64,000 nt of DNA from Epiperipatus broadwayi (Eukaryota; Onychophora; Udeonychophora; Euonychophora; Peripatidae): positions 2,666,001 through 2,730,000 of the forward strand of contig JAQFVV010012420.1 in assembly GCA_028023455.1 (NCBI GenBank), written 5' to 3'. The notes under the pieces are model-generated. The model saw only the letters and a program-made list of their open reading frames with translations. It was not told where the DNA came from and did not search any database. Of the stretch, positions 1-16,048 are shown piece after piece (position 1 is the first letter of the stretch; the number at the start of each line of letters is the position of its first letter). Made by a program: the position numbers and the translations under genes.

Positions 1-1335
<1,335 letters not shown>

Positions 1336-2641
1336 TAATAGTTGCCTAATAATAGCACTGATTACAAAATTTTCTAGTTATTGCATGAAAATTTCTTTTT
1401 TTATATTATAATCCATAAAAATATTTAATTTAATATATATAGATAACATGCTTTCATAGAAAAACAGAACACAAGAAAGCATTATTCACCAAAGTAGTCA
1501 ATTTCTGTTAGTGAGAGAAATTTTATGACTTTTACATTCTGACTAAGAATAATTAAATTTATCCATATTGCTTAATAAATGAAGAGCTAGATGGGTTGTT
1601 TTAGATTTGTACCTAAAAAAAATAGTCTAGCCTTATTTTGGAAATTCTTAACTGAAAATTGAACCTATTATTCTGATATAATAATCACTATCGCAATAAG
1701 TGTATATTACTTTGTGGAAATGGAAAACTATTTTTTATAAGATATTTAAGATATCAATATCAAAAACACTTTCACATTAGTCTTGTACAGTATTTAATAA
1801 TGACTTGATACTTTTGCAAAAAAGCTATCAGACTATATCTGGTGTTTTTTCATTAATTATTTTGTTAATTTTGAAATTGATTAATCAGTTGTAACACTAA
1901 GCAGTAACTAAGTATTTTTTTGCTTAGGAGTCTGATGGTTTAGGAATTCAATTTTTTTATTTTTAGTTCTTTTAGTAGTTTTTATGTTATAATATGATGC
2001 AGGATTGCTTTTTATACTCTCAGATATAATTATCTTATTAAAATTACTGAGAAACTTTTCAAAAATTATTGCACTGTCTTCATGTCACCCATGTGAAATG
2101 TATATTTATGCACTCTTATTATTGCAAATATTCTAATAAAATATTCTAATTTTTCAATAGTAAAATGATTGTTAGATATTAATGTCAGCTCAAATAATTA
2201 TTAGAAATAAGTGTAATCTTCTCAAAGATAGCTATAATAAAATAACCATTTTGACATCTTTTTCTAGTTTCTCCTTTTATTCAGAAGTAGTATATTTGCT
2301 ATAAAACAAAAAAAGGTATCAAGCAATCATGTGATAAAGCTTGGTTTTTATTGTCTGGCCAAGAAGTAAGAAGATATATATATATATATAAATAATTATC
2401 ATATGTAAATCACATCACTATAGCCAATGGATTGCTGACATTCTATTGGTTTCGATTAAACATGGCTGTGGTGATGTGAATTAAACAAATAGTTATATAA
2501 TTGCTATGGATTAAAATAGGTTGAGTATAATAGCTTTATTTGATTGATAAATTGATATTTTTTTTATTCGACTAAAAATCGATCATGAAAACTTTAGTTT
2601 TGGGTTTGACTCTACCATTGCACTTAAACCATACGAGTCAG
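1336..2641. other. AT-rich DNA, no gene seen
   Basis: No open frame of note, no RT motifs and no tRNA-like boxes seen. There is a short (TA)n at about 2373-2391. The right limit is the left target duplication of the first family A element. Confidence 0.6.
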
Positions 2642-2759
2642 AACAATATATATGTAAACAGGCAAAAACTCTCCATATAGTAGTGCCACCTTGTGCTAAC
2701 CAGAGTAATCAATGGATACCAGAAGGCTTGTGCATAAAATCCCTATCTAGTGCCTACTC

Positions 2760-2817
2760 ATCCAATATCCCCAGACTAGTTTCTGGATTGTGCCTTTATC
2801 AGTGAGGAGCCTTGGAT
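2760..2817 (-). ncRNA. Type I hammerhead-like ribozyme, family A, decayed core
   Basis: Stem I is fully paired in two parts, AUCCAA/UUGGAU and UCCUCA/UGGGGA, separated by an internal loop GGC/UA. GAAA and the ACUAGUC stem III/cleavage segment are intact. The core reads CUGAUAA, so the invariant G8 is lost and this copy is probably inactive. Confidence 0.65.
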
Positions 2818-3190
2818 CTGAGAGCACTGCACCTAGATCTTAGGATCTAATGCAACCCTCCAGCAGCCACCTTTTATCTCTACTTCACTACAAAACCATG
2901 AGAATGAAATTGAAAACACAATAATATTTTCAATCTAAGCTCAATAGCTTATATAGTCATATGAATCTGAACTCAATTCAGCACCCATACATTTTGGTGA
3001 CTTTGGCTTTTTAACAACCATAGCTACCATTATCCTATTAGGCAGGATTGGTGTTAAACCACTAAACACCACATGATCACCATCGCATGCTAGCACATAA
3101 CTGTTAGTAAACAGGCAAAAACTCTTTGTATAGTAGTGCCACCTTGTGCTAACCAGAGTAATCAATGGATGCCAGGTGCAGTGCTCTCAG

Positions 3191-3249
3191 ATCCAAGGCT
3201 CCTCAATGATGAAGGCCACAAGCCAGAAACTAGTCTGGGGATATTGGAT
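3191..3249 (+). ncRNA. Type I hammerhead-like ribozyme, family A, decayed core
   Basis: Same fold as its partner at 2760-2817: stem I AUCCAA/UUGGAU plus UCCUCA/UGGGGA, stem II GGC-CACAA-GCC, GAAA, then ACUAGUC. The core is AUGAUGA instead of CUGAUGA (C3 to A), which should abolish cleavage. The stem II pair GGC/GCC differs from AGC/GCU elsewhere but stays complementary. Confidence 0.65.
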
Positions 3250-3419
3250 GAGTAGGCACTAGATAGGGATTTTATGCACAAGCCTTCTGGGATCCATTGA
3301 TTACTCTGGTTAGCACAAGGTAGCACTACTATATGGAGAGTTTTTGCCTGTTTACTAACAGTTATGTGCTAGCATGAGATGGTGATCATGTGATGTTTAG
3401 TGGTTTAACAATATATATG

Positions 3420-6400
3420 ATTGGTAAATGGATATCCAATTATTCTTAACTAACGGCTAAAATAAGAATGGAGATCATTCAAAGCCTCACCCATTTGACA
3501 ATAATCCAATGAGTACCTCCGTCTTCTTCACTGTTCCTTTACGAGAAACTATTGTAAAGGCTTTAGCTCTGCTGTTGGTTATTTATATATAAAGCTATTT
3601 TACCTTTTTGTATTTGTTCATTTACACGTAAACATATTTTAATGCTTTTGGTTTTGTTTTACAAATTTAATTTTTTAGCAGCTAATATATAATGATTTTG
3701 ATAAAACAATTTTAAAAATTAATTTCCGAATTTGACTTATAATAAATAACATTTATAAAGAAAAATTTTTGCTCTTTGAACACAGATGAATGATAACATT
3801 TAATGCTATTAAGAATTGATAGTTTGAGATACATATATAAAATATGCATTTTTTTAACGACACCTACCTGTTTTGTGTAAATTATTTTTCATTTTTATTA
3901 TTTATAATAATGAAAAAGAAAGACAATAACTTAGCACTAAAAGAAATAAAAATAATTGATTGGTAATCCAAGACAAACGTGTCGCCCTATCACAGACAAG
4001 CATTAGTCATATCAATATCTAATCTAATTCAATTTCTCTTTTTATCTTAACATTGTTAACGGAACTATTCATATTCAGAACAAAACTATTTAAAAAATAA
4101 TGATTGAGGTAATTAATTTACAGAACTCTGTCAATAAAGAAAAATATTGAATAATTAATGTCATAAAAGACATTAAATGACAACTAAAAGTACACATGTT
4201 AACACAATATTTATGATTTTTAGTTACAAATTAATAATATTTATTACAGTACTTAATAACTAAAGCAAAGCTAGAGTTATTATATTAAAAAGAAAATAAA
4301 GGCGCGAGTTGTGATTACAAAGGTGATATGATGTGTAGACAGTCGTTTAAAAGTGATGTACAAAACCGGCTCTTAGCTGCAAGAAAATAAAAAGACATTT
4401 ATTTACGCACATATATATGTGAAAACAAAAATCCGTGTTCTGCACTGTAAAACAATGTGCTTCTAATTTGGATCAAGAAAGGTATCAGTTAATAACATCA
4501 TGTCTATTCATTTATGACTTACTGACAATATTTTGTTTAACTAATGCTCACACTATAAATAATCATTTCTTCTATGCTTTATTATTACTTTTTATGAGGA
4601 CGAAAAATAATTTAAATTCTATTTATTTCCAACTTTTTTCTAGCACTGAATATACAAATAGTAACAAATCTTTAATTCTGCTACGTTAAACCCCACGGCA
4701 GAATATGAAAAAACTATTTTAATACTTCTGCCTTTAATAAATAGAACTAATTTTTTTTTAAAGTTATATTTTTTTATAATAGTTAAACTTATAAAAATTG
4801 TCATTTTTCTTCATTAAAATATTTCCATTTTTCGAAGTTTAGTTATTCCTATTTATTGGAATAAAATACAATGTAAAAAGGGATAAAATACATGCATAAC
4901 TTACATTACTTTTTCTAATCATTCTCTCTTCAGTAATGAAATCAGGAATCCTCAGAGCACTTATCATAAAAAATCTTTCACTATTAATAGATTTTTTGTT
5001 CTTTCTACTCAACCTCACTTCTCCATTGTCATTCATCTGGTCCTTCTCTTTGTGATCCATATTAATTTTGTCCTGAATTTTTTATAATACTTTTATCACT
5101 TTCACTAGTTTGGTCTCAATTTACTCAATTTTATCATCAAAATCTTTTCTCATCCCATTTAATTAATCTCTCATATCTCTGTCCATAGTTATCAAATTCT
5201 CCCCTTTATTATATTCATACTAATTTTTCATTATCTTTTAAACTTCTTTAAAATTTTTACACAACAACAAAAGAGTTTATTTCTTCATGTTCAATATTCA
5301 CATAGTTTAATTGGAAGTTTCTTTTATATATCACACATTTTATCATAACTTATCTACTATATTCTCCTTCAAACATACATTCCAATAATACAGTGTTATT
5401 TTATCATATTATATATTAAATTTTTAATCAGCAACTGGCTCTAGTATTGGTGTTGTTGTTCTTTTTCTTTTTCTTCTTTATTACTATTATTGTATTATTA
5501 ATTCAAGGAATTAAAAGTCAGTGTGCTGATGTTGCTTATACTGATGACTCAATATATCTATCAATGCACAAATAACTGGCATTTAACCAAGTCATTTTAA
5601 AACAATATGTGTGTCATCAGTTTACCAAAAATTAACTGACATTTGAATTTCAATTAATTAAATTTAATTAAAACTGATATTGATGATAATGAATAACATT
5701 CTGCCCTTTATATAACTGCTTATTATGAAGTATCCTGGTTATATTTCCTAGTCATCATACATCAAATCCTATCTCAGAGGATCTTACTTAGTATTCATTC
5801 ATAAGGATTTATTTGAATGTGCAGGGTTTGAACACCATTAACTCTAATTCAAAATGCCACTTTTTGTAATTCTCATGATAGCAAGTCTACTTTTCTTAGT
5901 TTAGAGTTTGAATGCTCAGGACAATAGAAATGAGACTAATGAAAGAAGAATGCAAGTAAACAACATTATTTATAGATAATCTCGATTGATATCAGAATTA
6001 CTTATAGATATTATTATTTGATGACTAGAGTAATAAATCAATAAACATAACAAAAAAAGAATATTAAAGATTAACTAGTTAATAATTAAATATATATATA
6101 TATATACACATTTAATGAACATATATATCGGCTAATGCTACACTAATAAAACTTCATCAATTAAAAAAAAAAGAATTTTAACAATGTCTACATTAAAAAA
6201 ATACAGGTATCAAAATATATCTATGAAATTTATATTTTATGAAGGTTTTTGGCTATATGCATACAAATTTAAATTTTTACCATGGGTTTCTTTAAATAAT
6301 TTAGTAATCTTGCTACCAGTGGATAAGTTCAGGTCTGAGATGTGATATTAAAGTCTTTGTTGGTTGTTTCTGCTTAGATTCTCTTTCGTTTGGGGTAATC

Positions 6401-7480
6401 TGCTGCTTAAATAAATGGGCTATATAAATGCAGGCAATGAAAAACAATTCTTTCATGGTCAAAAGCCATATTTCATATCTCCATCTCTGGACTCCTTATA
6501 GGCACTTCTTCAAAGCTAACAAGGCATCAACATTAAGGTTCTGACTGGTGCACTTTGGGTGGGTTTAGAAAATCATGTTTATTATTTTTTCTTAATAGTA
6601 TTTTTACATTCAAGCTGTTTTGTGTCAGTACTGAAAAATACTATATTAATGATATATTGTTAGAGGATTTATAATACTTCCCAAGCTAGAAATGAAAAAT
6701 TTTCAAGCTACATATTGCTGATGATGTACACTTTGGCTCTCCATACTTGTTGTTTTTCTTTTCTATTTCTCTTTTTATAGGCCATGTCTCATCAAGGTTA
6801 ACTCTTTCCAAAAACCTTTAGCTTGTTTTATTTTCTCTAGTGAATTATCACTTAATCTGTTATGTTTTTCCTTTGTTTTCTTTTCCAATTTATACGTTAT
6901 TCATTGAATTTGCTTTAATCAAACTACATAATTATTTTTAATTAATTCTTGCAACTTACCTATCGAATTAAAATGCTTACATTATAGGGAAATAAAAACT
7001 CAAATTAAAAAATATATTAAAAGAGGGAAAAGAGAGAAGCTAATATATAGAAAAATATATATGAGTATCTAATGTTATATAATCGATATTTTTATTATGT
7101 AATTAATATATTATTGAAATATAATTTATTATTGTTGTTATTATTAGCATATTTTGTATTATGTTTATAAAATGTTATAAAAATTTTCTTCTACATAAAA
7201 GTGCAACTAAGGTTTAGTAGGAGAAGAATGACAATTGTATAAGTGTAAATATATTTTGATCTGTATTTAATAAGAGTTTAATATACAGTTTATTTAAAAA
7301 TATATTTGATTATTATTTATCAATAAAAAATTTTAAAAAGAAAAAATATTAAGCAAATTTACAATATATTATATAAGTTATACAATTGCAAGTAGTACTT
7401 ATATATTGGTAATTATGAAACATATAAATAAGAACGGTAAATAAATTAATAAGTTACATAAATTATTAATTTATATATGT
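3420..7480. other. AT-rich DNA, no gene recognised
   Basis: Short frames at 4435-4689 (+) and 4839-5060 (-) are low-complexity and lack splice context or any recognisable motif, so I do not call genes. There are short (AT)n runs near 6090-6108. Nothing else stands out on either strand. Confidence 0.5.
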
Positions 7481-8092
7481 ACCATAGAATTGATACCCAT
7501 TTGCCCAACAATAAACGTTTAAAAGGATAGGGGGTCCATTTATACTTAGAGCTTATCTTTAAATAAACCAACTTTTATTGATGTGGCTTAAGTTAGGGCT
7601 TGAACTTATTGTGAACCTGATTTTTAAATTAGTGAATTACTTGCACAAGTTCACTTTATATATCACACGAAAGAGAAAATTCCCCATCTTTAACTACTTG
7701 CAACACTGAATCTTATTAATTTGAATATATGTATTAATTAATAATATAATGATTTCATTGATGAGGAATGTATGATAATTATACTTTCATTTCACAATAT
7801 TACATATAAAATCACTATATTATTAATTATTACATATATTCAAACTAATAAGATTCAGTGTCACAGGTAGTTAAAAATGAGAAACCTTCTTTTCCTTGTG
7901 ATATATAAACTAAACTTGTGCAAGTAATTTTCCAATTTAAAAATCAGACACACAATAGGTTCAAGTCCTAATTAAAGCATGATTAATAAATGTTGGTTTA
8001 TTTAAATAATAAGCCATACGTTTAAGTGAACCACATGCTTTTAAAACATTTATTGCTTGGTGGGGTATGGGTGAATGCTAATTCTATAGTGC
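7481..8092. repeat. Long foldback (family G), arms about 270 bp
   Basis: The left arm (about 7481-7750) and right arm (about 7815-8092) are diverged reverse complements. Matching landmarks include ACTGAATCTTATTAA against TTAATAAGATTCAGTG-type sequence next to the loop, TTGCACAAGTT against AACTTGTGCAAG, and CATAGAATT against AATTCTATAG at the outer ends. The loop is about 60 bp of AT-rich DNA. I found no convincing target duplication and no hammerhead core, so the class is unknown. Confidence 0.75.
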
Positions 8093-8230
8093 ATGTGTGA
8101 AGACCAGTTTCTTTCCACAATATTATACATATTTTAATAATTTATGTGTATTAATTAATATAAATGAAACCTTACAGTCTTTACAAATATCTTTTTATTG
8201 TTATATAATAATTTACATTATTAATCAATA

Positions 8231-8327
8231 ATAGTTTTAACAAGGCTGTAAACCTTAGCAATGAGCGTCTGAAAAAATCGTCACCAGGGACCTCTGTAGA
8301 TCTTTAAAACACATGCTTACGCTATGA
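8231..8327 (+). repeat. Family E copy 1 (conserved 54-bp core)
   Basis: Begins ATAGTTTTAACAAGG and ends ACGCTATGA. The first 54 bp are identical to cores at 16563 and 16930, and the remaining 43 bp match the 16563 copy with only a few transitions. The core can fold AAGG-loop-CCTT. It contains no tRNA boxes and no hammerhead core. Function unknown. Confidence 0.8.
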
Positions 8328-8993
8328 TGTATTTTTTTTATTAGTAAACATATTATGATTGTTATATAATTATCTAAATACGATTTAAATTATATATTCA
8401 AATGAGTTAATTAAGAGAATCCTTTTTTCTACATCACTTTCATTTCAAACACTCAAGAATATTTTATTTATTCCTCAATTTAAGCCTGGTTGATTTAAGA
8501 GGCTTGTAAGATTTAATAGCTCTAGGGCTAGATAAGATCTTATTATAATACATATATATATATAAATTGTACTAGAAGGTTATGGGACATGAGTTTAAAC
8601 CCTTACAGAACATTTTCTTTACTAAAGTTTTTCAGATTGTTTTTTTATATATGCATAATTAACAATATAAAATATGTGTATGCCTAGTTATATATATATT
8701 ACTTAACAAAATATTTGTTTGTTAAACTTTAGAATTTTTTTTTATTATTATTACTTTGATTTATATGAATTAGGTCATGTATTCAGAAAGCATTAACTAG
8801 AAATATGTTCATGACTTTATTTATTCAGGCTATTGCTTGTTGTTTATCTCTTTTTTTCGGTTGCTAATGTGAAAAGAAAAAAGAAAAACTTTTTTAAAAA
8901 AAAAAATTAAAAAAAAAAGGAAAAAAAAAGATTCACCCACTGACATAAATTGCAAAATTTCTAAGAGATTGGGGGAAATAATTTTTATAGTTG

Positions 8994-9095
8994 TCAAGCA
9001 TTGGTGGTCGAGAGGTCAGCAGCTGCTTTACAAGCAGTTGTCTCGGGTTAGCGGATTCGCTTCCCGGCTGATGCTATGACACATGAAATAATAAT
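8994..9095 (+). mobile_element. tRNA-derived SINE copy 1, 17-bp TSD
   Basis: A 102-bp unit with an A-box-like segment (GGTGGTCGAGAGGTCAGC), a B-box-like segment (GGATTCGCTTCCC) and complementary ends (AGCAT against ATGCT) as in a tRNA acceptor arm. It ends in a short AAT-rich tail. It is flanked by the perfect 17-bp repeat AATAATTTTTATAGTTG at 8977-8993 and 9096-9112, showing LINE-type retroposition. The tRNA body resembles a leucine/serine-type tRNA, but the source is uncertain. Confidence 0.85.
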
Positions 9096-9750
9096 AATAA
9101 TTTTTATAGTTGAAATGTAAATATGAACAAAAAAGCCAACATTTATAAGCACTGCCAATATATTATTATTCATCAGAAAATGTTTGCCATTTGTCTAGAA
9201 TATCCATTCCTGTTGAATATAGTATATGAGGAAGAGAAAAAATGAAGCCCATGTGAAATCTATAACCTCATAACCAGTGCTTTATTTGAATCTAGAACAA
9301 GAAACAGATACAGTACTGTTATAATATACATGCATGTGGTGACTAAAATTTTTATTAATTATGGAAGTGAACATTAACATCCAAATTATGACGTTTATGA
9401 AAGGTGACCTTGAATATACATGTATACACACTTACATATTTCCATGTTTAAGTATTCACACATCCAAATTAATCTACTTATCCATAAGTATAAAGGATAA
9501 AAAGAAAAGGTATGTATATTGAACTATAAAATTTAAATTAGTTTAAAAATCTGAGTTGAGGATATAATAATATTATTTATTGTCTGTGTATTATTCTACT
9601 AAACAGCACATGATCACCATTTCATATGCTTACTCGTAACTGTTGTTAAAACAGGCAAAACTCTCCATACAGTAATGCCACTCAGTGCAAACCAGAGTAA
9701 CCAATGAATGCCAGAAGGCTTGGCATAAAATTCCTATCTAGTGTCTACTC

Positions 9751-9812
9751 ATCCAATATTCCTAGCCTAGTTTCTAGCTTGTGGCTTTCATAAGTTAGGA
9801 GTTTTAGATTGG
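9751..9812 (-). ncRNA. Degenerate family A hammerhead remnant
   Basis: Positionally equivalent to the other family A hammerheads. AAGCCACAAGCUAGAAAC is kept, but the core has become CUUAUGA-like and the cleavage triplet is GGC. Part of stem I stays pairable (UCCUA/UAGGA). Presumed dead. Confidence 0.5.
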
Positions 9813-10201
9813 AGAGGGACTGCACTTAGATCTTAGGATCTAATGCAACCCTCCAGCAATCACCTTTTATCTCTATTTAACTACAAAACTATGAATCTAA
9901 AATTGATAAGACAATATTTTCAATTTAAGCTTATTAGCTTATATAGTCATATAAGTCTAAACTCAGTTCAGTACCCATACATTTTGGTGTCTGATTCTTT
10001 AATAACCATAGCCACTACTATCCTATTAGGCAGTATTGGTATTAAATCACTAAACATCACATGATCACCCTTTCTTATGCCTGCTCATAACTGTTATTAA
10101 ACAGGCAAAACTCTCCATACAGTAATGCCACTCATTGCAAGCCAGAGTAATTAAGGGATGCCAGAAGACTTGTGCATAAAATTCCTATCTAGTGCCTACT
10201 C

Positions 10202-10259
10202 ATCCAATATCCCAGACTAGTTTCTAGCTCGTGGCTTTCTTAAGTAAGAAGCCTTAGAT
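10202..10259 (-). ncRNA. Degenerate family A hammerhead remnant
   Basis: GAAA and ACUAGUC are intact and stem II is present (AGC-CACGA-GCU), but the catalytic core reads CUUAAGA. It lies 451 bp from the preceding copy, which gives the monomer length. Confidence 0.5.
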
Positions 10260-10460
10260 CTAGGAGCACTGAACCTAGATCTTAGGATCTAATGCAACCC
10301 TCCACCAGCTACAAACTAGAAACTAGTCTGGAGATATTGGATGAGTAGGCACTAGATAGGGATTTTATGCACAAGCCTTCTGACATCCATTGATTACTGT
10401 GGCTTGCATTGAGTGGCACAACTGTATGGAGAGTTTTGCCTGTTTTAATGTATTATTCTA

Positions 10461-13693
<3,233 letters not shown>

Positions 13694-14253
13694 ACATTAC
13701 TAAATTTACATAACAGGTATAATATTTCTGATTCTTTACAACATCTTCCATTTCTATGCATATACAATTTTTTATCACTGGTTAGTTCATGCAGAAACAG
13801 GAATTCTCCCTTTATCTTATCATAATCAAATCTCCTCAAATACCTTAATATATAAAGACAACCTCAAATTTTAACAATAAACAAGGATAATATTTTATTG
13901 ATATATAACAGGGGTCAGCAGACTATGGCTCATGAGTCAAGTGTGGCTTTTGGATCCCAATCTTGTGACACTTTTTATCATGATAAACATAAACACATGT
14001 TTTATTTTTTCTTGTAATTTGTAAATAAATATTCTGATGACTCTAAGATAGAGAAAATGTACATTACAATATTGTTTCTTGATGTCAACCTTATTATAGA
14101 ATAGTAATTATTGTAAATGATGAATATTTAAATATTAGAAGTTTGTGTTAAATCAAACTGTCAAAGTAATTTTTGTATTTATTGATTTATTTTTAAGGGG
14201 ATTTTTATGTTTGTTAAATGTGTGCAGACTGACATTTCTTTTTTTTCATAAGT

Positions 14254-14573
14254 ATAGGGGATTTGAACTCAGATTTTCAAGCACCCTTCATCTATCCACA
14301 TTACAACTGATACACATGACCACACACATGTAGAAAAGATAAATAATCACCAATATATGTATTTTGTGCTAAACCAGCACTCATCAGTTGGTCCAGATTA
14401 TCATCTCCCACACACATATATATATAATAAGTGCTCAGTTTATATTAAGATAGCAAATCTTCACACTTTAATGGACAAGCTTCAATCCACTCCAACCTCC
14501 AACTTTTCAGCCATCCATATCATTGAAAATCTGGTGACGAAAACCCAAATCCCATTCTGATGCCAATATTATT
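14254..14573 (-). mobile_element. Family B single copy nested in the hAT element
   Basis: About 320 bp of family B, with terminal ATAGGGGATTTGAACTCAG and an inner end reading CCAATATTAT on the plus strand (ATAATATTGG on the element strand), as in the copy at 60141. It sits wholly within the hAT element, so it was inserted later. No clear target duplication. It carries the hammerhead-like segment at 14345-14399. Confidence 0.75.
14345..14399 (-). ncRNA. Family B hammerhead-like motif (G12 lost)
   Basis: Minus strand shows stem I ACCAA/UUGGU, CUGAUGA, a perfect stem II GUGCU-GGUUU-AGCAC, then AAAA where GAAA is expected, and a palindromic AUACAUAU-like stem III. One catalytic base is missing. 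Confidence 0.5.
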
Positions 14574-15215
14574 ATATTTTACAGTTCCTTCTTTGTATCT
14601 CTATATTGAAATGAGGGAAGGGTATCTCTTTACCTACTAATCTTTAATGGTGGGGGGTACCTTTTTCCTTAGGTGTGTGTGTGGGGGGGGGATTAAATAA
14701 AATGGCTCTTTGTGTTTAAAAGTTTGCTGACTCCTGACATATAATAAAGAATATATGCTTTCATAACCACAAAGTTATATAGAATTAAATCAAAAAATGG
14801 AAAATAATTGATACCAAAATATTAATTCTAAACTTCATATAGAAATATTAAAGAAAATCATGTTAAAAAAAATTAATTTTTCTGTACATATTATAATAAT
14901 TTTATGTTTCAAAGGATTTTATTGTTCAAATGTTACATATTTTTTTATAAAATATGCTAAGGATAGCAATAGAACTTGCAATAGCCTTACAATTAATAGT
15001 AGATGGAATTACATACAATAATATATATTACATATTTACAAAATTTAAGAAAAACAATGTTATCCTTAGTATCACTTGAACACCATTCTTTATGCTTACA
15101 CAAGCTCTTTTCACAGAGGCAAAACTCTCCATACAGTAGCATCATTCAGCACAAGCCAAATTAATCAATGGATGCAGGAAGGTTTGTGCATAAAATCTCT
15201 ATCTAGTGCCTACTC

Positions 15216-15274
15216 ATCCAATATCACCAGATCAGTTTGTAGCTTGTGGCTTTCATCAGTGAGGAATCTTGGAT
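15216..15274 (-). ncRNA. Family A hammerhead-like ribozyme, G12 changed
   Basis: CUGAUGA core intact, stem II AGC-CACAA-GCU, then CAAA instead of GAAA, and ACUGAUC as stem III/cleavage segment. Outer stem I AUCCAA/UUGGAU is intact; inner stem I has one mismatch. Confidence 0.6.
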
Positions 15275-15570
15275 CTGAGAGCACTGCATCTAGACCTTAG
15301 GTACCTCCAGAAGCCACCTTTTATCTTCTCAGCTAACTATAAAGCTTTGAACCCAAATTCATTTTGGGTTCAAAGCTAAATTTTATAATTAAAAAAAAAA
15401 AAGGTGAAAAGAAGAGGGATAGATAAAAAGATGGGGGGGGGGGTTCTCTTACAACAAAATTTTTTTTTTTTTGGCTCAAAGCTTTATAGTTAGCTAAGAA
15501 GATAAAAGATGGCTGTTGGAAGGTTGCATTAGAGCCTAAAGTCTACAAAGTCTAGGTCCAGTGCTCTCAG

Positions 15571-15629
15571 ATCCAAGATCCCTCACTGCTGAAAGCTATA
15601 AGCTAGAAACTAATCTGGGAATATTGAAT
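15571..15629 (+). ncRNA. Family A hammerhead-like ribozyme, A6 changed
   Basis: Core reads CUGCUGA, followed by GAAA and ACUAAUC. Inner stem I remains largely pairable (CCUCA against UGGG). Probably inactive. Confidence 0.55.
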
Positions 15630-15947
15630 GAGTAGGCACTAGATAGAGATTTTATGCACAAACATTCCTGCATCCATTGATTACTTTGGCTTGCACTAAG
15701 TTGTGCTATTGTATGAAGAGTTTTGCCTCTGTTATCTTTAATAGTGCTTCTTATGACTGTAGATAGCATGTTAGTATCTCAGAAGCTGTTGCATTAAGGA
15801 CTAGGTATCAGAGTAAATATTGTGTGTAGAAATGTTTCCATCCCTTGCTCTGACTGATTCTAATTTAATCCAGAAAATATTTTGGTGTTTGCTAGATAAA
15901 TTATCATATTAAAAAATGCATTTTGTATACTGAAGTATATATGGAAT

Positions 15948-16048
15948 GTCAAGCATTGGCAGCCGAGAGGCTAGTGCAGTCACATTGCAGCAGTTGCTTG
16001 CAGATGGTTGTTGTGGGTTCGCTTCCCAGCTGATGCTATGACATATGA
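15948..16048 (+). mobile_element. tRNA-derived SINE copy 2, 15-bp TSD
   Basis: Same SINE as 8994-9095: TCAAGCATTGG start, GGCAGCCGAGAGGCTAGTG A-box region, GGGTTCGCTTCCC B-box, and a TGATGCTATGACATATGAA end. Flanks AAGTATATATGGAAT (15933-15947) and AAGTACATATGGAAT (16049-16063) differ at one base. The 16008-16193 frame overlaps it by chance. Confidence 0.85.

Larger units (their letters stand above)
2655..3406. mobile_element. Family A element 1 (inverted-tandem, hammerhead-bearing) with 13-bp TSD
   Basis: The insertion is bounded by a perfect 13-bp direct repeat, AACAATATATATG, at 2642-2654 and 3407-3419. Inside are one full family A monomer read in one direction, the start of a second monomer about 453 bp later (shared AGGCAAAAAC motif near 2661 and 3114), then at about 3176 a switch to the opposite strand that runs to the right end. 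Both halves carry hammerhead-like sequence (2760-2817 minus, 3191-3249 plus), each pointing outward. There is no protein-coding capacity. The ends are not equal, so this is not a simple terminal-inverted-repeat transposon. Retrozyme-like or Penelope-derived non-autonomous origin is inferred. Confidence 0.8.
9599..10448. mobile_element. Family A element 2, two tandem monomers plus inverted stub, 12-bp TSD
   Basis: Bounded by a perfect 12-bp repeat, TGTATTATTCTA, at 9587-9598 and 10449-10460. Two head-to-tail monomers (ACAGGCAAAACTCTCC at 9651 and 10101, period 450 bp) are followed at about 10315 by an inverted partial copy that ends in GAGTTTTGCCTGTTTT. The two complete hammerhead segments lie on the minus strand, and the inverted stub keeps only the 3' half on the plus strand. 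The 9843-10064 frame inside it is just monomer sequence. Confidence 0.82.
13909..14736. mobile_element. Non-autonomous hAT-like DNA transposon with 8-bp TSD
   Basis: Left end CAGGGGTCAGCAGACT and right end AGTTTGCTGACTCCTG are imperfect inverted repeats of the hAT style (CAGGGGTC...). Flanks are ATATATAA (13901-13908) and ACATATAA (14737-14744), an 8-bp duplication with one mismatch, as hAT transposases make. No transposase is encoded. A family B element (14254-14573) is nested inside. Confidence 0.8.
15072..15729. mobile_element. Family A element 3, head-to-head pair, decayed 14-bp TSD
   Basis: Two inverted monomer copies with outward ends CAGAGGCAAAACTCTCC and GAGTTTTGCCTCTG surround a poly-A/T and G-rich centre (15380-15470). 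Flanks TGTTATCCTTAGTA (15058-15071) and TGTTATCTTTAATA (15730-15743) match at 12 of 14 positions, both differences being transitions, as expected of an older insertion. Hammerhead segments lie at 15216-15274 (-) and 15571-15629 (+). Confidence 0.78.

Noticed and set aside
9843-10064. 73-codon frame as a gene
   Set aside because: It lies within a family A monomer; the equivalent stretch of other copies does not keep it open.
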